Positions 12,301-24,239 are shown, counted from the first letter of the stretch. The stretch is DNA of 64,000 nucleotides from Trichaptum fuscoviolaceum (GCA_910574455.1 CAJSYZ010000001.1:3579424-3643423), one strand, 5' to 3'. Notes: a model not told the origin generated them from the letters alone. Numbers and translations: made by a program.

Positions 12301-13313
12301 GACTTCTTCGATGACATTGTGGGCAACCAAGAGCAAATCGAAATTGCTGACCTGGAGGATTCCGGAAGTTCAGTGGATGAGCCCCAGTGTGGTGCGGTTC
12401 ATAGCGTAGAATGCCAGCTTCGCTTGGGCGGCAGAAATGACCCTTTGAGCTTGATGTTAATGGCTTCGAAACAACGTTAGTATTACTTAGTAACCCGTGC
12501 TTTTGGTGCTGCACATCTGACTTCTCTGTTGTTATACTTGCAGAGTCCAGTAAGGTGTACCCGAAACAGCTCAACGCGCTTGCGGCGATAAAAGGCCATC
12601 CAGAGCTTCGACAGCTCCGACAGCTCATTAAAGAATACTTATTCAACAAGTACGAGAAGCGCAATTCCAACTTAAGGGGCTCCTCTGGCAGAGCCGAACC
12701 AACAGCTGAATTGGACATGAACAATGACTTCTCAATTTTCCATTCAGCCACCGCTTTCTTTGCCTACCGTGGCGAATCGATCCCAATAGAACAAGCAATG
12801 AGGGAGGTGATCAGGTCCAATCCCTCTTGGCGCGGAAAAGCAAGACATGACGCAGTCCTTGTTCGAGTTAGCCCCCGCAAAAAGGGGTTTTCAGGAATGA
12901 GAGTTGCCCGGGTTATGCTTCTTTTTTCCTTCACCGCTAAAGGGGAGCATCAGGACTGCGCTCTCGTCCAATTGTTCAAGCGTGTTGGAGACTCGCCTGA
13001 CCCAAAAACAAGTATGTGGATTGTCGAGCCGGAATATGAGTTAGAGACCTCTACCGCCTGTGTTGAATGCTGTTCTGGTGTGAATGCCAGTGGCAGACGT
13101 CACTATCACCGTGACTGCAAGGCTCCGAAGCTATTGGTGATAGGTATAGGGGACATCTTTCGTTTGGCTCACCTCCTTGGGGTTCCAAAGGGTGATGAAT
13201 GTCCGCCGAAGTCATTGACACCTGAGAAGTCCCTGGACTTTTATGATAGATTCTATGTTAACCGATTTGCTGACATGCACATGCACGAATCTTTGTACGA
13301 AAATAGACAGTGA
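9337..13313 (+). pseudogene. Plavaka-family transposase, apparently frameshifted
   Basis: DDE-type transposase expected to excise and reinsert the element in the nucleus. ATG at 9337 begins MPVTRRKPKPVHFTDFFP, followed by a C2H2 zinc finger (CTFSDCDRRFKNQSARTRHEYSAH). After intron 845-905 of the 9-kb block, family motifs run in order: WFPYSCRADFELADFLYREE, EYDVWYRDP, GEFDYVPFREY, NYMSGNFAWEQA, MFVPVILGSDKTTVSVGTG, RCPDGHLRRSVLGLG, PFTNDFPRADI, PDLLHQIIKGVFKDHLVEW, GRGFKQWT, VYLPAIVGIV, SLPRQHAMIHY, SSITE, and a C-terminal domain ending MHMHESLYENRQ. The Asp of GSDKT, the Asp in the PRADI/PDLLH stretch and the Glu of SSITE are candidates for the catalytic triad (my guess). Near 12004-12010 the frame shifts directly after SSITENK: the expected HIHAVKETWRR motif continues in another frame, with no room for an intron. 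This suggests a lost or gained base pair and hence a non-functional copy, unless it is a sequencing error in an A-run. Confidence 0.85.
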
Positions 13314-13479
13314 TAAACATAAACTTTTCATTCAGCACATACGGAGTATATTGAAACTTATGAATTGAGGATACTACGGTACTGAAAGAAAATGATATGA
13401 AAACAGACCTTCTTCAGTGTTGTAGATGATGGTAGCCAAATATTGCAGTCAGTGCGATGGTCGGAAATCATTCCCCGGG

Positions 13480-14330
13480 CGGCCGCCGGCGTCGAGTAGT
13501 ACAGTAGTAGTAGTACTACTAGTAGTAGTACTAGTACTAGTACAGTACTATTGGTACAAATTTTTTTACATAACACCAATCCAACTTGAAAGCCTGAGTG
13601 CTTTCAAGTTGAACACTGGCATTTGACTCGAACCAATGACTCGGACCTACTACTAGTACTAGTACTAGTAGTAGTACTACCTCAGGCCGGAAGTTCTCAA
13701 CTTGAATCCGGAAAGAGCCTGAGGCATGCTTCAAGTTTCCACTCACTGGTAGCTACTAGTACGTTGGCTCGAAGTTACAACTTGAAACAGTACGACAAAT
13801 TCAGTGTTGAGATATAATAAAATGACAGTACTAGTTATGACCTAGTAAAAAACAAACTCTCGAGAAGCTCACATTGCCATCAGCGGACTCAAGCTCGAAC
13901 TGACTCGCCGAGTCGGATCATGCCAGTGACCTACCTCAGGCCAGAAGTTCCCCATTGGCATCCGGAAAGAGGCATGCTTTCCTCTCCAAGTTAGCTATGT
14001 TTTGAACTTGAAGTTACAAATAGTACGATTAGCATAGTAGTAATACTGTATACTAGTACACATGAAGCGCTTCAGAGGAAAGCGTAGATATGATGGAGGA
14101 TGATTGAGTAGCCTCAGGCTGATAGTGGTGTATCACTGCAGTTCCCGACTTGCATAGTATGAAATATCAAAAAAAAAACTTGAATATGAGTACTTTAAAC
14201 TTCAAAATGTACCACTACTAGGCTGAGTAGTAGTACTGTAGTACTACGACTTCAAGTTCATGTTGAGCACCTGTCATAAAGATAAGTATATGAATATTAT
14301 TAAATATTATTTTGTCATATTCAAGAAGAT
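13480..14330. repeat. Repeat-word cluster downstream of transposase
   Basis: Begins with long TAGTAGTAC/TACTAGTAC tracts (13495-13550 and 13650-13680) and continues with CAACTTGAA words, CCTCAGGCC, GCCAGTGACC and GACTCG words. Two stretches are near-copies of each other: CTCAGGCCGGAAGTTC with CATCCGGAAAGAG-like sequence at about 13681-13730 and again at about 13933-13975. No coding pattern. Confidence 0.65.
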
Positions 14331-14586
14331 TTATTGGCGGTAGTGGTTTCTAACTTGAATACTAGTACTTATAGTACAGAGCTGACTTGTAAAGAGTAGA
14401 GTCTGAAGAGAGAAGAGTAAGTGGATCACCATAGAGTAAACCATTAAATAGTAAGAGTACAAATCCTTAAACATAATATTTGTCCATGAACGAAAAAAAA
14501 CTTGTCCTTGGGCCTCAGCCAAAATGGTGTGCCGGTGACCAATGGATCGATTTGTAACCGTCAGCTAGTACACTGCCGTACTTATA

Positions 14587-16453
14587 TCAGTACTGGTGTG
14601 GGATAGGGTCCAATTTGTCGAGAAGAGCAAATAGGATTCCATAATCCGTTAAATAGAATGGACCATACTCATGAAGTAGATCGTTGACTGTTTTCAAGAC
14701 GAGAGAGTCAATATTCTCTTCTGTCGGAACAAGGGCTTCAAGATGCTCCATGTGCTCGATATCCTTGAGGAACAAGTGGGTGGACCTGTCCAGATTTTCC
14801 TCGTCTGTATCTTTGTAATCGGCATTGTCAAATCGTCCAATGCCCTGACTCGCTTCGATAATCCCTATTTGAGAGGCATCCATCTTCATCGTAAACCGAC
14901 GCATTGCACCATCATTTTTGAGGAGCATATCCAAGAGCAAGTCGTCAGAGAGGATAATTAAGCATTTCCTGATCCAATTGAACCTGCTCAGGATGGCCGA
15001 ACGGTCTCCATATTTGCGCAGGAGTTGTCGATTTATCTTCAACGAGGATGCTACGCCGTCAGCCGAGTCGGCGCCAAGAATATCCATTGACTTCTGAATG
15101 AGTTGTTGAATGTCGGACAGAGCACCCTCTCCACCGGCACGTTCAAGTTCACGTTTCCATTGACGCCGTGCATCACGTGCTGTTCCGGCTTGAAAGACAG
15201 CCTTCGTCTGAGTGGCAGAACAATTGACTTCTGTTTCCGAGAGTCGAATGTTGGTCGACTCTGACTGTTGTCCCGAACTGCATTCGTCTAAGGCGGCTAC
15301 CCAATCCTTGCATTCGTTATAGGACCAAATAAGAAGGGGCAGGAAGAACTTAAGCGCAAGCCTGGGATTTCGGGGTTTGCGTTCAGATCTTTCGAGATTC
15401 ATAGCCATGACTGTCGTAAAGTGCTTCAATTGAGTAGCGAGTTCATGACGAATATTTCTCCCGAGCTCTGTGTCTTTGATGTCAATCCTTATCGCAGAGA
15501 AGACAGATTTCGTCTGTATCCAACGATTGCCGAGCTCCTTACTATCCTCAAGTCGAATTTGCCAGCGCAGGATCGTATGGTGTGAATGATAATGGGTTAC
15601 TAAGCAAGTCAAAAAGTAGTCCCAGATGACGCCCCCAGTAAAAATATTGGAGAGTTTTCTTGACGGAAATGCGCCGGGAAGAACAGATATGAAGGCTGTG
15701 GCGACAGCAAGTCTGAATTCATCCACACGTTTGTTGATAAGCAGATGAAGCGGCTCAGACTGTATATCACCGAGAAGAATAGGACGAGAAGTTAGAAATG
15801 ATTAAGTCAGAGTTTATTTCAAGTCCAAGATGCAGCCTGGGCTTACCATGTGATGCTTGAAGATCGCTAGCTCTTCAGTGAGTTTGAAGAGCATGTCCGT
15901 GTACTGAAATGTATTGGACTCAAGCTGATCTATCGCCCTCTCCATCTTTCTCCGCAGAGCTTGAATCTCCCTATCCCTCTTAAGGATCCTCATATTTGCT
16001 GAATCAAAGCACATCCCTAGGCGCTCAGCCAGGTGAAGCGTTTCCTGAAAGTCCTCCGACGAGAATCCGACGCGGTCTGCACGCTTTATCTTGGACGACA
16101 AACTTTTGACGATTGATTGGACCACGGTGCTATCGATAAATAGTTTTGACTGAAAGCCTCGGGGTAAGTCCTCTGTCAATTCACCAAAGATAAGCCAAGC
16201 TGCGTAGTAAGTAAGCAATATGATCCCTACCGAAATCGATAAGTTCGAGAAATGCATCCTGTTCCCAGTCGGTGCCAGACTCGGAGTCGGACCCATCGAC
16301 AATCGAGCGCTTTGAGCTACTACTGTCGCGAGTACCAGGTATGGTGAATTCTGAAACGCTCTGCTCATCATCTGTATCCGGGCTAGAGACTGACTCGTCA
16401 TCTGTATCCGAGCGAGAGCCTGAAGTTTCGTCCCCGCGTTCGGAACTTGACAT
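14587..16453 (-). CDS. Hypothetical protein of about 560 residues, element cargo
   Basis: Not recognised. ATG at 16453 starts an acidic Ser/Asp-rich leader (MSSSERGDETSGSRSDTDDE). Exon 1 runs to about 16231. Exon 2 (about 15847-16201) encodes WLIFGELTEDLPRGFQSKLF and a predicted coiled coil (RILKRDREIQALRRKMERAI). Exon 3 (14587 to about 15762) is a long continuous frame with VATAFISVLPGAFPSRKLSN, TGGVIWDYFLTCLVTHYH, a mainly helical middle and the C-terminus YGILFALLDKLDPIPHQY. Two introns have good GT..AG borders, and the frame is intact, which argues for a gene maintained by selection. It lies between repeat-word clusters and is convergent with the transposase gene. No catalytic motif is visible to me. 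Confidence 0.6.
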
Positions 16454-16489
16454 GCTGGGAGTTTGACAGTAACCTAACTTCGAGCCTCA

Positions 16490-17780
16490 ATGGTAAGAAA
16501 TACCAGTAATGGCGTGCCACTACCAGCGGCGGAGAGTAGTAATTGAAAGAAAAGCAAGGCTTGTTGACGAAGGATGGTTCAAGTTTAAGCGCCGTGTGAA
16601 CGGCGTGGATCTAGTATAGGGGCATCATCGGTCATCATCCTCAGGCTGAGCCTGCCAGTGAGTACCAGTGCCAGTCACATTGGTGTGAGTGAATGATGAC
16701 AGGCGGTAGTTACTAACTTACTAGTACTAACTTTAGTGAACTCTCACTCAGCGGAAACTCAGCAGACTGCCGATTTGTGGGACCCTCGATAAAGGCCTCT
16801 GGCGACTTGGTCCTTCAGTTATATCGGGACAATTTGAGCCACGTTCAAGTTTGTGCCACTGCCACTGCCACTGGCAGGACCCGGCCCGGGATCAGGTCAG
16901 CCTGCCAGCCCAGTGAGTGAGGCTGCCGGTGTTGGCCTAGTACTACTAGTAGTAGTAGTACTATAGTAGTAGTAGTAGTAGTAGGCCCTTCCGGCGCTCT
17001 CTTGCTATCCGAACTCAGGTGTGTCAGGCCTTGAATCCCCTCTACTTCTGGATGTCGGTTCAGCTCTCAAGAACCCGGATTCTGCCCCATCTGTCGCAAC
17101 TACTTACGAAGCCCATATCATTGTGCTTGTCACCGGCCCTCCTCAACTGAAGCTCAGCCAGGCCTTGAAGATCGTCTGCCAGTGCCAGTGGCCGGAACTT
17201 GTTCAGAGCCGAATCGGATGTTCCGCACATGTATGTATTTTAGTACTACAACTAGAGCTCTAATACTACTAATACTACTACTAGTAGTATTACTAACAGT
17301 GGTAGACTCGGAGATTGTCACTCACTGGCACTCACTGGCAGGGCACTGGCAGTGACAGGGGACTTCCTGTCCGGAGTTCGAAACGGGCCGTTGCCAGTGC
17401 TGGCAACTTGAACTTCAAAGTCGTGCTGAGTCACCGGCGCCGTGCACTACTAGTACTAGTAGTACTACTACTAGTAGTAGTATAGTAGTAGTAGTAGTAG
17501 CTGCCACTGGCAGCCAGATTCAAGTTGAACTTGAACCGCTGACTCGTCACCGCCGCGTGCGTCACGGTGACTCCGACTCGCAGTCACCAGTGCCAGTGGC
17601 AACTCCGAGTCCTTGAACTTCAGCCTGCTACTACTAGTAGTGAGCGTCCGGACTAGGCTTTAGCAGTAACCCAATACCCATCCAGAGTCAAATTGAACCT
17701 GAAACTTGAACTAAACTGCGCTGGCTGTCTCTGTGCCCCAGCCCGCCGCAACTTTTATCAATACATAGCAGAAAAAACAT
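16490..17780. repeat. Large repeat-word cluster between divergent cargo genes
   Basis: About 1.3 kb without a supported gene. It contains at least four TAGTAG/TACTAG tracts (about 16937-16985, 17265-17295, 17446-17502, 17627-17642) alternating with CACTGGCAGTG, AACTTGAACTT and CTCCGACTCG words. This is the densest example of the shared vocabulary and separates two divergently transcribed cargo genes. Confidence 0.65.
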
Positions 17781-17790
17781 CAACTTGAAC

Positions 17791-20700
17791 ATGGCATCAG
17801 ATACTTTCAACGTATTTATGTCCGGCACAGGAAACGCTGATAGTAGGGCTCACCATATTGTTAATGGTCCGTATATCGTCATGGTATACTGACAGTTGTC
17901 TGAAATATTCACTACTAATTTCCATTCCTTTACTAAAAACAGCGGCTAGTATAGGATTGGGTTCACACCCCGTTGCGAAGGAGGATATTTACTTGGCAAA
18001 CGTCCTTGACCGTATAAAATTCATCTTGCAAGCATGGGTGGAGAAACCCGGAACAAAAAAGACAGACCTAGCAGCACGCGCAGCTGTAATAATCGCAAAC
18101 GGACTTCCGGACAAACCGTGAGTGACGGTCTCAGCCTGATTACTATGCGCCTGATTCTGACTCTTAAATTTGGCCCACTGGCAGTGGCGAAGTCTTGGAA
18201 TCACATACCGCTCAGGCTGCTAGTGACTGTGAGGCTAGTACCAGTAAGGTGCCAGTGCTGGAAGCTGACGCCGAATCCGAGTCGTGAGTAACGGTATCAG
18301 CCTGAGTGCGCGTCCGAGTCTGACCATTCTTGAATTTGGAATGCACGCATCAAGTGGCGAAGTCACGGAATTACATGCCAGTGAGGCCGGAAACTTGAAC
18401 TTGAAGGTGTCGGAACATGAAGCTGACGTATCCGAGTCGTGAGTTACGGCGCCAGCCTGAGTACGCATCCGATTCTGATCATCTGACAGTGGCAGCAACA
18501 TCCACAAACACATCGGCCGTTCCCCCTACGACGATATCATGAAGGCCTTAGCCTCTATGAAAGAGCTAGAGCAACTTCGGATCGACACTGAGGAGAAAGA
18601 AAGAAGGCTTCGAGATGAAAAGGAAGATTTCGAACGGAGGCATAGGGAACTCCTGATAAATAAGCGGGACAGTGATCAGGAGCAATTAAAGCTTTTGCAG
18701 AATGAGTTGATGAAAACCAAAAAACTTATCTCAAATGTCGAATCAAACCTCTCAGAAGCCAACTTCAGCCGGGCGACTGACTCACTCCAGCTTCACAAGG
18801 AGAAGGATATACATGAGGAGCAATTGAAAAAGCATGAGGACGCTATTGAAGCTCTAAAGAAACAGCTCGCTCAAGATTACACCCTAATCGCGAGAGCTTC
18901 AGCTCAGGAGAGTCTCTTCGCCGTGACTTCGCGCAGGCTCACTAACCTGGAAAATTATCGAAAGCAGTCACTAGAAAAGGAACAGCGGATTGTAGGACAT
19001 ATACGGGCTATTGACGACGCATTCGTTGATGTGACTGAGGAATTGGACTCGAAGGCGGACAAAGTGACACTCGAGGAGATGGCTGGGACTTACAAGTGTT
19101 TGCAGGAGACAGTGAAGGGTCTTGTATACACAGTACACGACTTACAGATTAGTGCGGCAGCCGCCAAAGGGGTAAGCCAATTTTGAGCTGCTATCGTAAA
19201 ACAAATGAAGCTCACAGGATCTCACCCAGAACGAAGCCGCCAAAGCCAGCAGTAAAATACGCACCCTCTGCGAGGACAATAGGGTAGTCGTCATGAAAAG
19301 CTTCATAATTGCGTTCCCATTAGAGAAAGGATTCTTCTCTCCAAAACAGGTCATCCCTTATGACGTTACTGGCGAAAGTGGTTTTATGATTCGAAATTTT
19401 TTGAACAAGGTTGAACAACTCTACATGAAGTTCGCGACCCTATCACCTGGGCCGGGCAAGAAGCTAAAGGAAGGACGACGTACAGGCGAAGTCGGCATGA
19501 GTGGCATAGCTCAGGGCCCAGCGACAATCCTGTCTAATGACATTGCTATCATTCCAAGGCATCTATTCGACGACCTGATTGTCGACATCACCAAGTCCTT
19601 GGCAGAGTTAGAGCTGACAGAGGCGTATGCGAAGGGAAATGATGAAGGAAAGGGGAAGGGAAAGGGAAAGGAAAGAAAGGGAAAGGGAAAGGGAAAGGGA
19701 AAGGGAAAGGGAAAGGGAAAGGGAAAGGGAAAGGGAAAGGGAAAGGGAAAGGGAAAGGGAAAGGGAAAGGGAAAGGGAAAGGGAAAGGGAAAGGGAAAGG
19801 GAAATGGAAAGGATGAGTTCGAGGCTGTGGATGTGTCGGAGGATGCATCGAAGGAAAAGACGGCGACGCCATACTCCTGGCAGCCACCACTTAACGCATC
19901 AATCGTCGACCAGTTCAAATTTTTCCTGGTCCGATTTTTTATAGTCTTCGAATTTCACCGAAGACTATTCTTCCTCCTCGATCGCCGGCTAAGCCAGCTG
20001 GAAAGGAACCCGATGGATCCTCAGACTATTGATTTGCTGGATGCCGACGCGGCCTGGAACACAAACGCGAAAGTAATACTGGATAAGGATTTTACCGGCT
20101 ATCTCTTTGACGACCAAATGTATGAACATCGGTTCAAAGGCTTGATGGTAAAGTTCCACTTCGAGGACCACTTTGCCAGGATGGCTGAGCTGGACGGGCA
20201 AGAGTACGTGGGCCCGGAGGATATACCGTGCGTGGCTGTAGGCGGGACTCTCGAAGTGCCGCAGGTCAATGTCGCTTGAAGGAGATGCAAGAATACTTCG
20301 ACCGTTTATGCCTGAAAATGGAGGCCACCGTGCCAATGGCATCCGCCGACCTGAAAGCGGGTCAGACGAACGAACCCATCCCCAAAGCCCGTGAAGACAC
20401 GAGCGTGTCTCCCGATGATTTGAGACTACGGCGGCTATTGAATCGACGTAATGAGCATAGGGAGAAGGCTTTAACCCTCGACACTGCGATGAGAATTATC
20501 TTGGTAGACGAACTCGTCCCTGACATTTTCAACGACACACGATTCCGAATGTTTTTAAACAAGGTTGCCCATGACCGCTCTGAAATCAGTGACCCCGCTG
20601 GCCTTCGCACATTTGTTGAGAATGCTGAGGACATTTTGAAAGTGCAAAAGGATGTTTTCCCCGAACCTGTAAAAACCCGACTGCTCACATTATGCGAGAT

Positions 20701-20905
20701 AGCGGATCAAAACAAGCCTTACGGCCGGAATTTCAATGAGTCGCATATCAGTGGGCGTTTTTGGGGCCAGAAGTTGCGGTCCATCTTACTAGGCGCCAAC
20801 TCGCAGGCTGAGGATGAACTACCCATTGATTCTTTGGTACTTCGGATTTTAGGCGCAGGCGTGCAGCAGCTCACAGATGTGTCAACTCAGACGATCACAC
20901 AGTGA
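17791..20905 (+). CDS. Coiled-coil protein with a long Gly-Lys repeat tract, element cargo
   Basis: Not recognised. ATG at 17791 starts MASDTFNVFMSGTGNADSRA. Exon 2 (about 17943-18117) gives GLGSHPVAKEDIYLANVLDR. The exon from about 18493 encodes a coiled coil of roughly 150 residues (MKELEQLRIDTEEKERRLRD onward), then EELDSKADKVTLEEMAGTYK. The next exon (about 19217 to about 20237) contains a globular part and an in-frame Gly-Lys tract of about 60 residues encoded by a hexanucleotide repeat, then a hydrophobic stretch FKFFLVRFFIVFEFHRRLFF. The last exon (about 20282-20905) ends VQQLTDVSTQTITQ; its junction is uncertain (a 44-bp intron at 20238-20281 fits the frames). Total about 850 residues. 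The Gly-Lys tract would be strongly basic and could bind nucleic acid; this is inference. Frames are open throughout, so it looks intact. Confidence 0.6.
18118..18490. repeat. Intron built from tandem repeats, each starting with a GTGAGT donor-like sequence
   Basis: The second intron of the coiled-coil gene contains GTGAGT plus a following CAGCCTGA and CTGA(T/C) block at 18118, 18284 and 18439 (periods of about 166 and 155 bp). Copies 2 and 3 are each preceded by GAAGCTGACG and CCGAGTC. Only the first donor is needed to join the frames. Confidence 0.7.
19648..19804 (+). repeat. (GGGAAA)n microsatellite, about 25 units, inside coding sequence
   Basis: Nearly perfect hexanucleotide array. In the gene frame it codes alternating Gly and Lys; the other forward frame reads Arg-Glu and the reverse strand Phe-Pro. 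It is not the TTAGGG telomere unit. Length is likely to vary between strains by slippage, always in steps of two residues. Confidence 0.92.
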
Positions 20906-20909
20906 AGCC

Positions 20910-21510
20910 ACTGGCAATGGCGGATTTGGAGGTATCCGTGTACGAGTACCGTGACAGGACAACTTGAAGGGTTTGGATGCAACGAGCTGCTTGATCTTTA
21001 TCTTCCTGGTCAACTACTACTAGTATGATGTTTGTCATTTTCTTGAATGGCGTGTTGCGTTCAAAGTTTGCTTCAACTTCAAGTTGAAGTTACTAGTAGT
21101 AGTAGTAGCGTCATGATTTGTACTCCACATTATCATTGAATTTGAATTCAAGTTACTTCTCAGCCACCTCAGGTTAAGGCTCCTTCAGTGGCAGCCTCAG
21201 CCTCAGGTGCCAGTGAGTGCATGGTGCCACCTGAGTGCCAGTGCCACTGGCAGTCACGGTGGCACCACTGGCACTGGCAGTGACTCCGAGCCTGTCCGAC
21301 TCGGAGTCGGACTCGGAGTCACGGTGGCGCCGCACCGGCGTGTGAATGATGAGTTGAAGTTGTATAAAAGACTGGCACTCACTGGCCTCGGAACTTGAAC
21401 CCTCAGGCTCTGCTGGCAGTGACGTACTACTAGTACTACTATTTATTTAGTAGTAGTCTCTTGTTTTCACTTCTACTACTTACTAGTAACCAGCAACTAC
21501 TACCAGTACT
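20910..21510. repeat. Repeat-word cluster upstream of the protease-like gene
   Basis: Contains CAACTTCAAGTTGAAGTT palindromes, TAGTAGTAGTAG tracts and a very dense GC-rich block (about 21200-21340) of GCCAGTG, CACTGGCA, GACTCGGAGTCGGACTCGGA and GTGGCGCC words. No gene supported. Confidence 0.65.
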
Positions 21511-21516
21511 ACCACT

Positions 21517-24236
21517 ATGACATCCACCGCCCCCCAACCTCCAGGCTTGCCAGGGCCACATCCAAGGAATACTACTAGTAGAGCAAACAATGACCGACGC
21601 GGATGTGAGTTCTGCGTTCTCCATCTCTGTCACAGGCAATACTGATTGCTGACTACCCCAATAGTACAAGACGAAGATGTACTGGGAGTTACAACGCCAC
21701 CTTTCAGTGCGCAATGTGCGTCCTATGCCTTCCTTCACTGACACTGGCAATACTGATTACTGCATCACCCATCTCTAGTTTTGCAGGCCCTAGGGGTTAA
21801 CGTTGAAGAAGCTGCAGGAGGACATTCTTCATCAATGCCGACTGAAAGTGAGTCCTTCCTTCCCTTCACTGACACTGGCGAAACTGATTGGTACTTAACC
21901 CGTTACCAGTTTCACAGGCCCCAGAAACTGCGATTACTGATGACGAACCTGTGCAAGGACAAGGTTCGGGGGAACGATTTATCATTGCCGGTGGCCCTGC
22001 CCGTGGGTCATTCACCGTCACGAGTTCCTTAGACTCGGAGGGGGGAAGCCTCCTACTATCAATTCCTCTCGCATCCCTTCAACCAGACTTGAAGTCACAG
22101 CAAACCAAGTCCGTCCTTGTCTTCAGCGGTTGTGAATACGATTCTCGCGCAAAATCCTAACGCTTATCTCCCACGACGAACACATGTGTCAGAAGAGGAG
22201 CAGAAAGGTTACTACCTTGGCTTCCCTGGCAAACCGCGCCTGCTCGGGCGAACCGGTCCCAATTGGACGGCGACCAAAGAACGTAAATATGTGGGCATTG
22301 TTGGAAATCACCGGATTGCCAATGTATGGCCGCAACTGCTCAAGAAGATCATGAAGTATCTCGATTCCGAGAATTTGCGGTGGAACAGTCTGGAAGCCAA
22401 CCGTGTTGCCTACGGAGATAGTCGGGTGTGCCCTGTTTTTGTTTTGATCGGAGTCAACGACCCGTCACTTCGCACTGAAGATGCGTGCCGCATCGCGGAA
22501 CGCGTTAAAGAGTTCCTCTTTGAAATGCGCATCTTCGACGTTGAGGTCGAGCTCAGGGAGCGAAAAATCATTAGCGCCTCAGGCCAGGGCAAAGCTTCTG
22601 TCAGTGTTCCACCTGTTGTGCGCACTGGCACCGGCGACTCAAATACTCTGGCTAGCGGTCATGCTGAGACTGGCGTTGGCAATACCGCTCCCGTTCACAC
22701 TGGCTTCAGTTTTCATCCGGAACTCACCAACCTTCCCAGACGTTCCGATCGTCGCACTGCTCCGACGAACAATGGAGGTGCGGGGGATGTCACTGAGCAT
22801 AATGACGGTAACAGCACCAGGCCCCTTGTCGCTAGCGCTCACGGGGCAGAACCCTACGCCTACCCAACAGAGGAACTGTTCACCGCACCTGCGGGAGCCG
22901 ATAATTATTTCCGCCTGTGGGATCGCATGATGGATTCCCCAAGCAGGCCAGTGGCAGCTGCCAACAAGCCAATCAGTCGTATGACACCGTCTTTCTCCAT
23001 GGTCACAGGAACTTGCCTTGGCAATCTGGAGGGTGGCTTCTCAACGGGGTCGCTCTTTATCCTACAAAAGCTCGATAACACGACGTTCAAGGTGTTCATC
23101 CTCGGTACTCGCCATGGCAACGTTCCTTTGAAATTCGGAGACTACGATCCATACGCAGATACAACAAATAAGCCGCGCGACCCAAACGACAATTGCCCAA
23201 TTTATCTCTTCTCTCGCGAGGCTCTAGCCGCCCATGTGCCAATGATTGGCGCGCTTCACGATGAGTTAGAAGCGGCAGCGTTTACTCAGCCACTGGCACC
23301 TGATCTTCCGCCGTCTGCTGAACAACAAGCTTTCGCGGATATCGTAAACAAGTGTCAATTCATTGAGCAATCTTGGCTTGATAAGACGTCATCGCCATGT
23401 TTGTGGATTAATAATCGTATTGGGAAAGTGGCCAATGCTCCCTCTCGAAGAATGGGTAACTTGACTATCTCCAAGAGACCCTACCTTACGGATTGGTGCT
23501 TGATCGAGGTGGACGACCAATGCCTCCCCAACGAATTTGAATTTTCCTCTACTGATGGTGAAGGTCTCAGTTGGAACAATTTCTATAACGTCATCGACAT
23601 TAATAGGCTTCCTCCATCGTCGGCAGCTCAGTCTGTACCACGAGAAGCACTCTTGTCTAGGCTTGGCTGGAAAGGGAGGGACTTCTTTAGTCCAATCCGA
23701 ATTGCGGGATATGTTCCGGAAGAAAATATATTCCCCCGGGTCCAGGAGCACCAATTCGACGCAGATTATGATTATGGATGGACTTTCATCGACAATCTCG
23801 TCGCTGTGGGGTTTAAGCGAACTGTGTACAAATGGGGCTGGAAAACTGGCCATACGTTAGGCGAGGTCAACAATGTTGCTGCCGTTCTCAGATCTATGCA
23901 GGTTTCCCCTGGGCACGTTGAGCAGACTACGCATATTGCTTTACAGACCCACCGGGTTCGGTTGGTTTAGGGAATATCGGGCATAGGAACAATGCTATGT
24001 TCGCAGAACCGGGGGATTCGGGTGCCATAATCATTGATCAGCACAGACGTGCAGTTGGTACCATTTTAGCTTGCGGACTCATCGAAGCGAGGGATAGGGA
24101 TAATCAGAGTGTACTCGACGGTTATACTTATGGTGTCGCTCTATGGCAAACGGTGGAAGAGCTTAGGACCTCTTTTTCTCTAGCTGAAAGTGAATTCAAG
24201 CTAGGCATGAATGCACTTCCGGACAATGAAGTATAA
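21517..24236 (+). CDS. Chymotrypsin-fold (PA clan) serine protease homologue, element cargo
   Basis: ATG at 21517 (MTSTAPQPPGLPGPHPR). Short N-terminal exons are separated by similar introns, then a long frame (about 22120-23950). The first half holds an N-terminal domain (VWPQLLKKIMKYLDSENLRW, VFVLIGVNDPSLRTEDACR, IFDVEVELRERKI). This arrangement resembles a fungal family of two-domain proteins with a trypsin-like C-terminal part, which I know only by pattern. Catalytic-triad candidates: His in FILGTRHGN, Asp in TDWCLIEVDD, Ser in AEPGDSGAIII. The GDSG block is in another frame (23947-24236) and needs a short intron or reflects a frameshift near 23900-23990; the 22.1-kb junction is likewise not resolved. 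No signal peptide is visible, so it is probably intracellular. Protease activity is inferred from motifs; substrate unknown. Confidence 0.62.
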
Positions 24237-24239
24237 CGA

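Noticed and set aside
19648..19804. Telomere-like repeat
   Set aside because: The unit is GGGAAA, not TTAGGG, and it is internal and in frame.
19511..19944. Phe-Pro and Arg-Glu repeat proteins
   Set aside because: They are alternative readings of the GGGAAA array; only the Gly-Lys frame continues into the surrounding exons.
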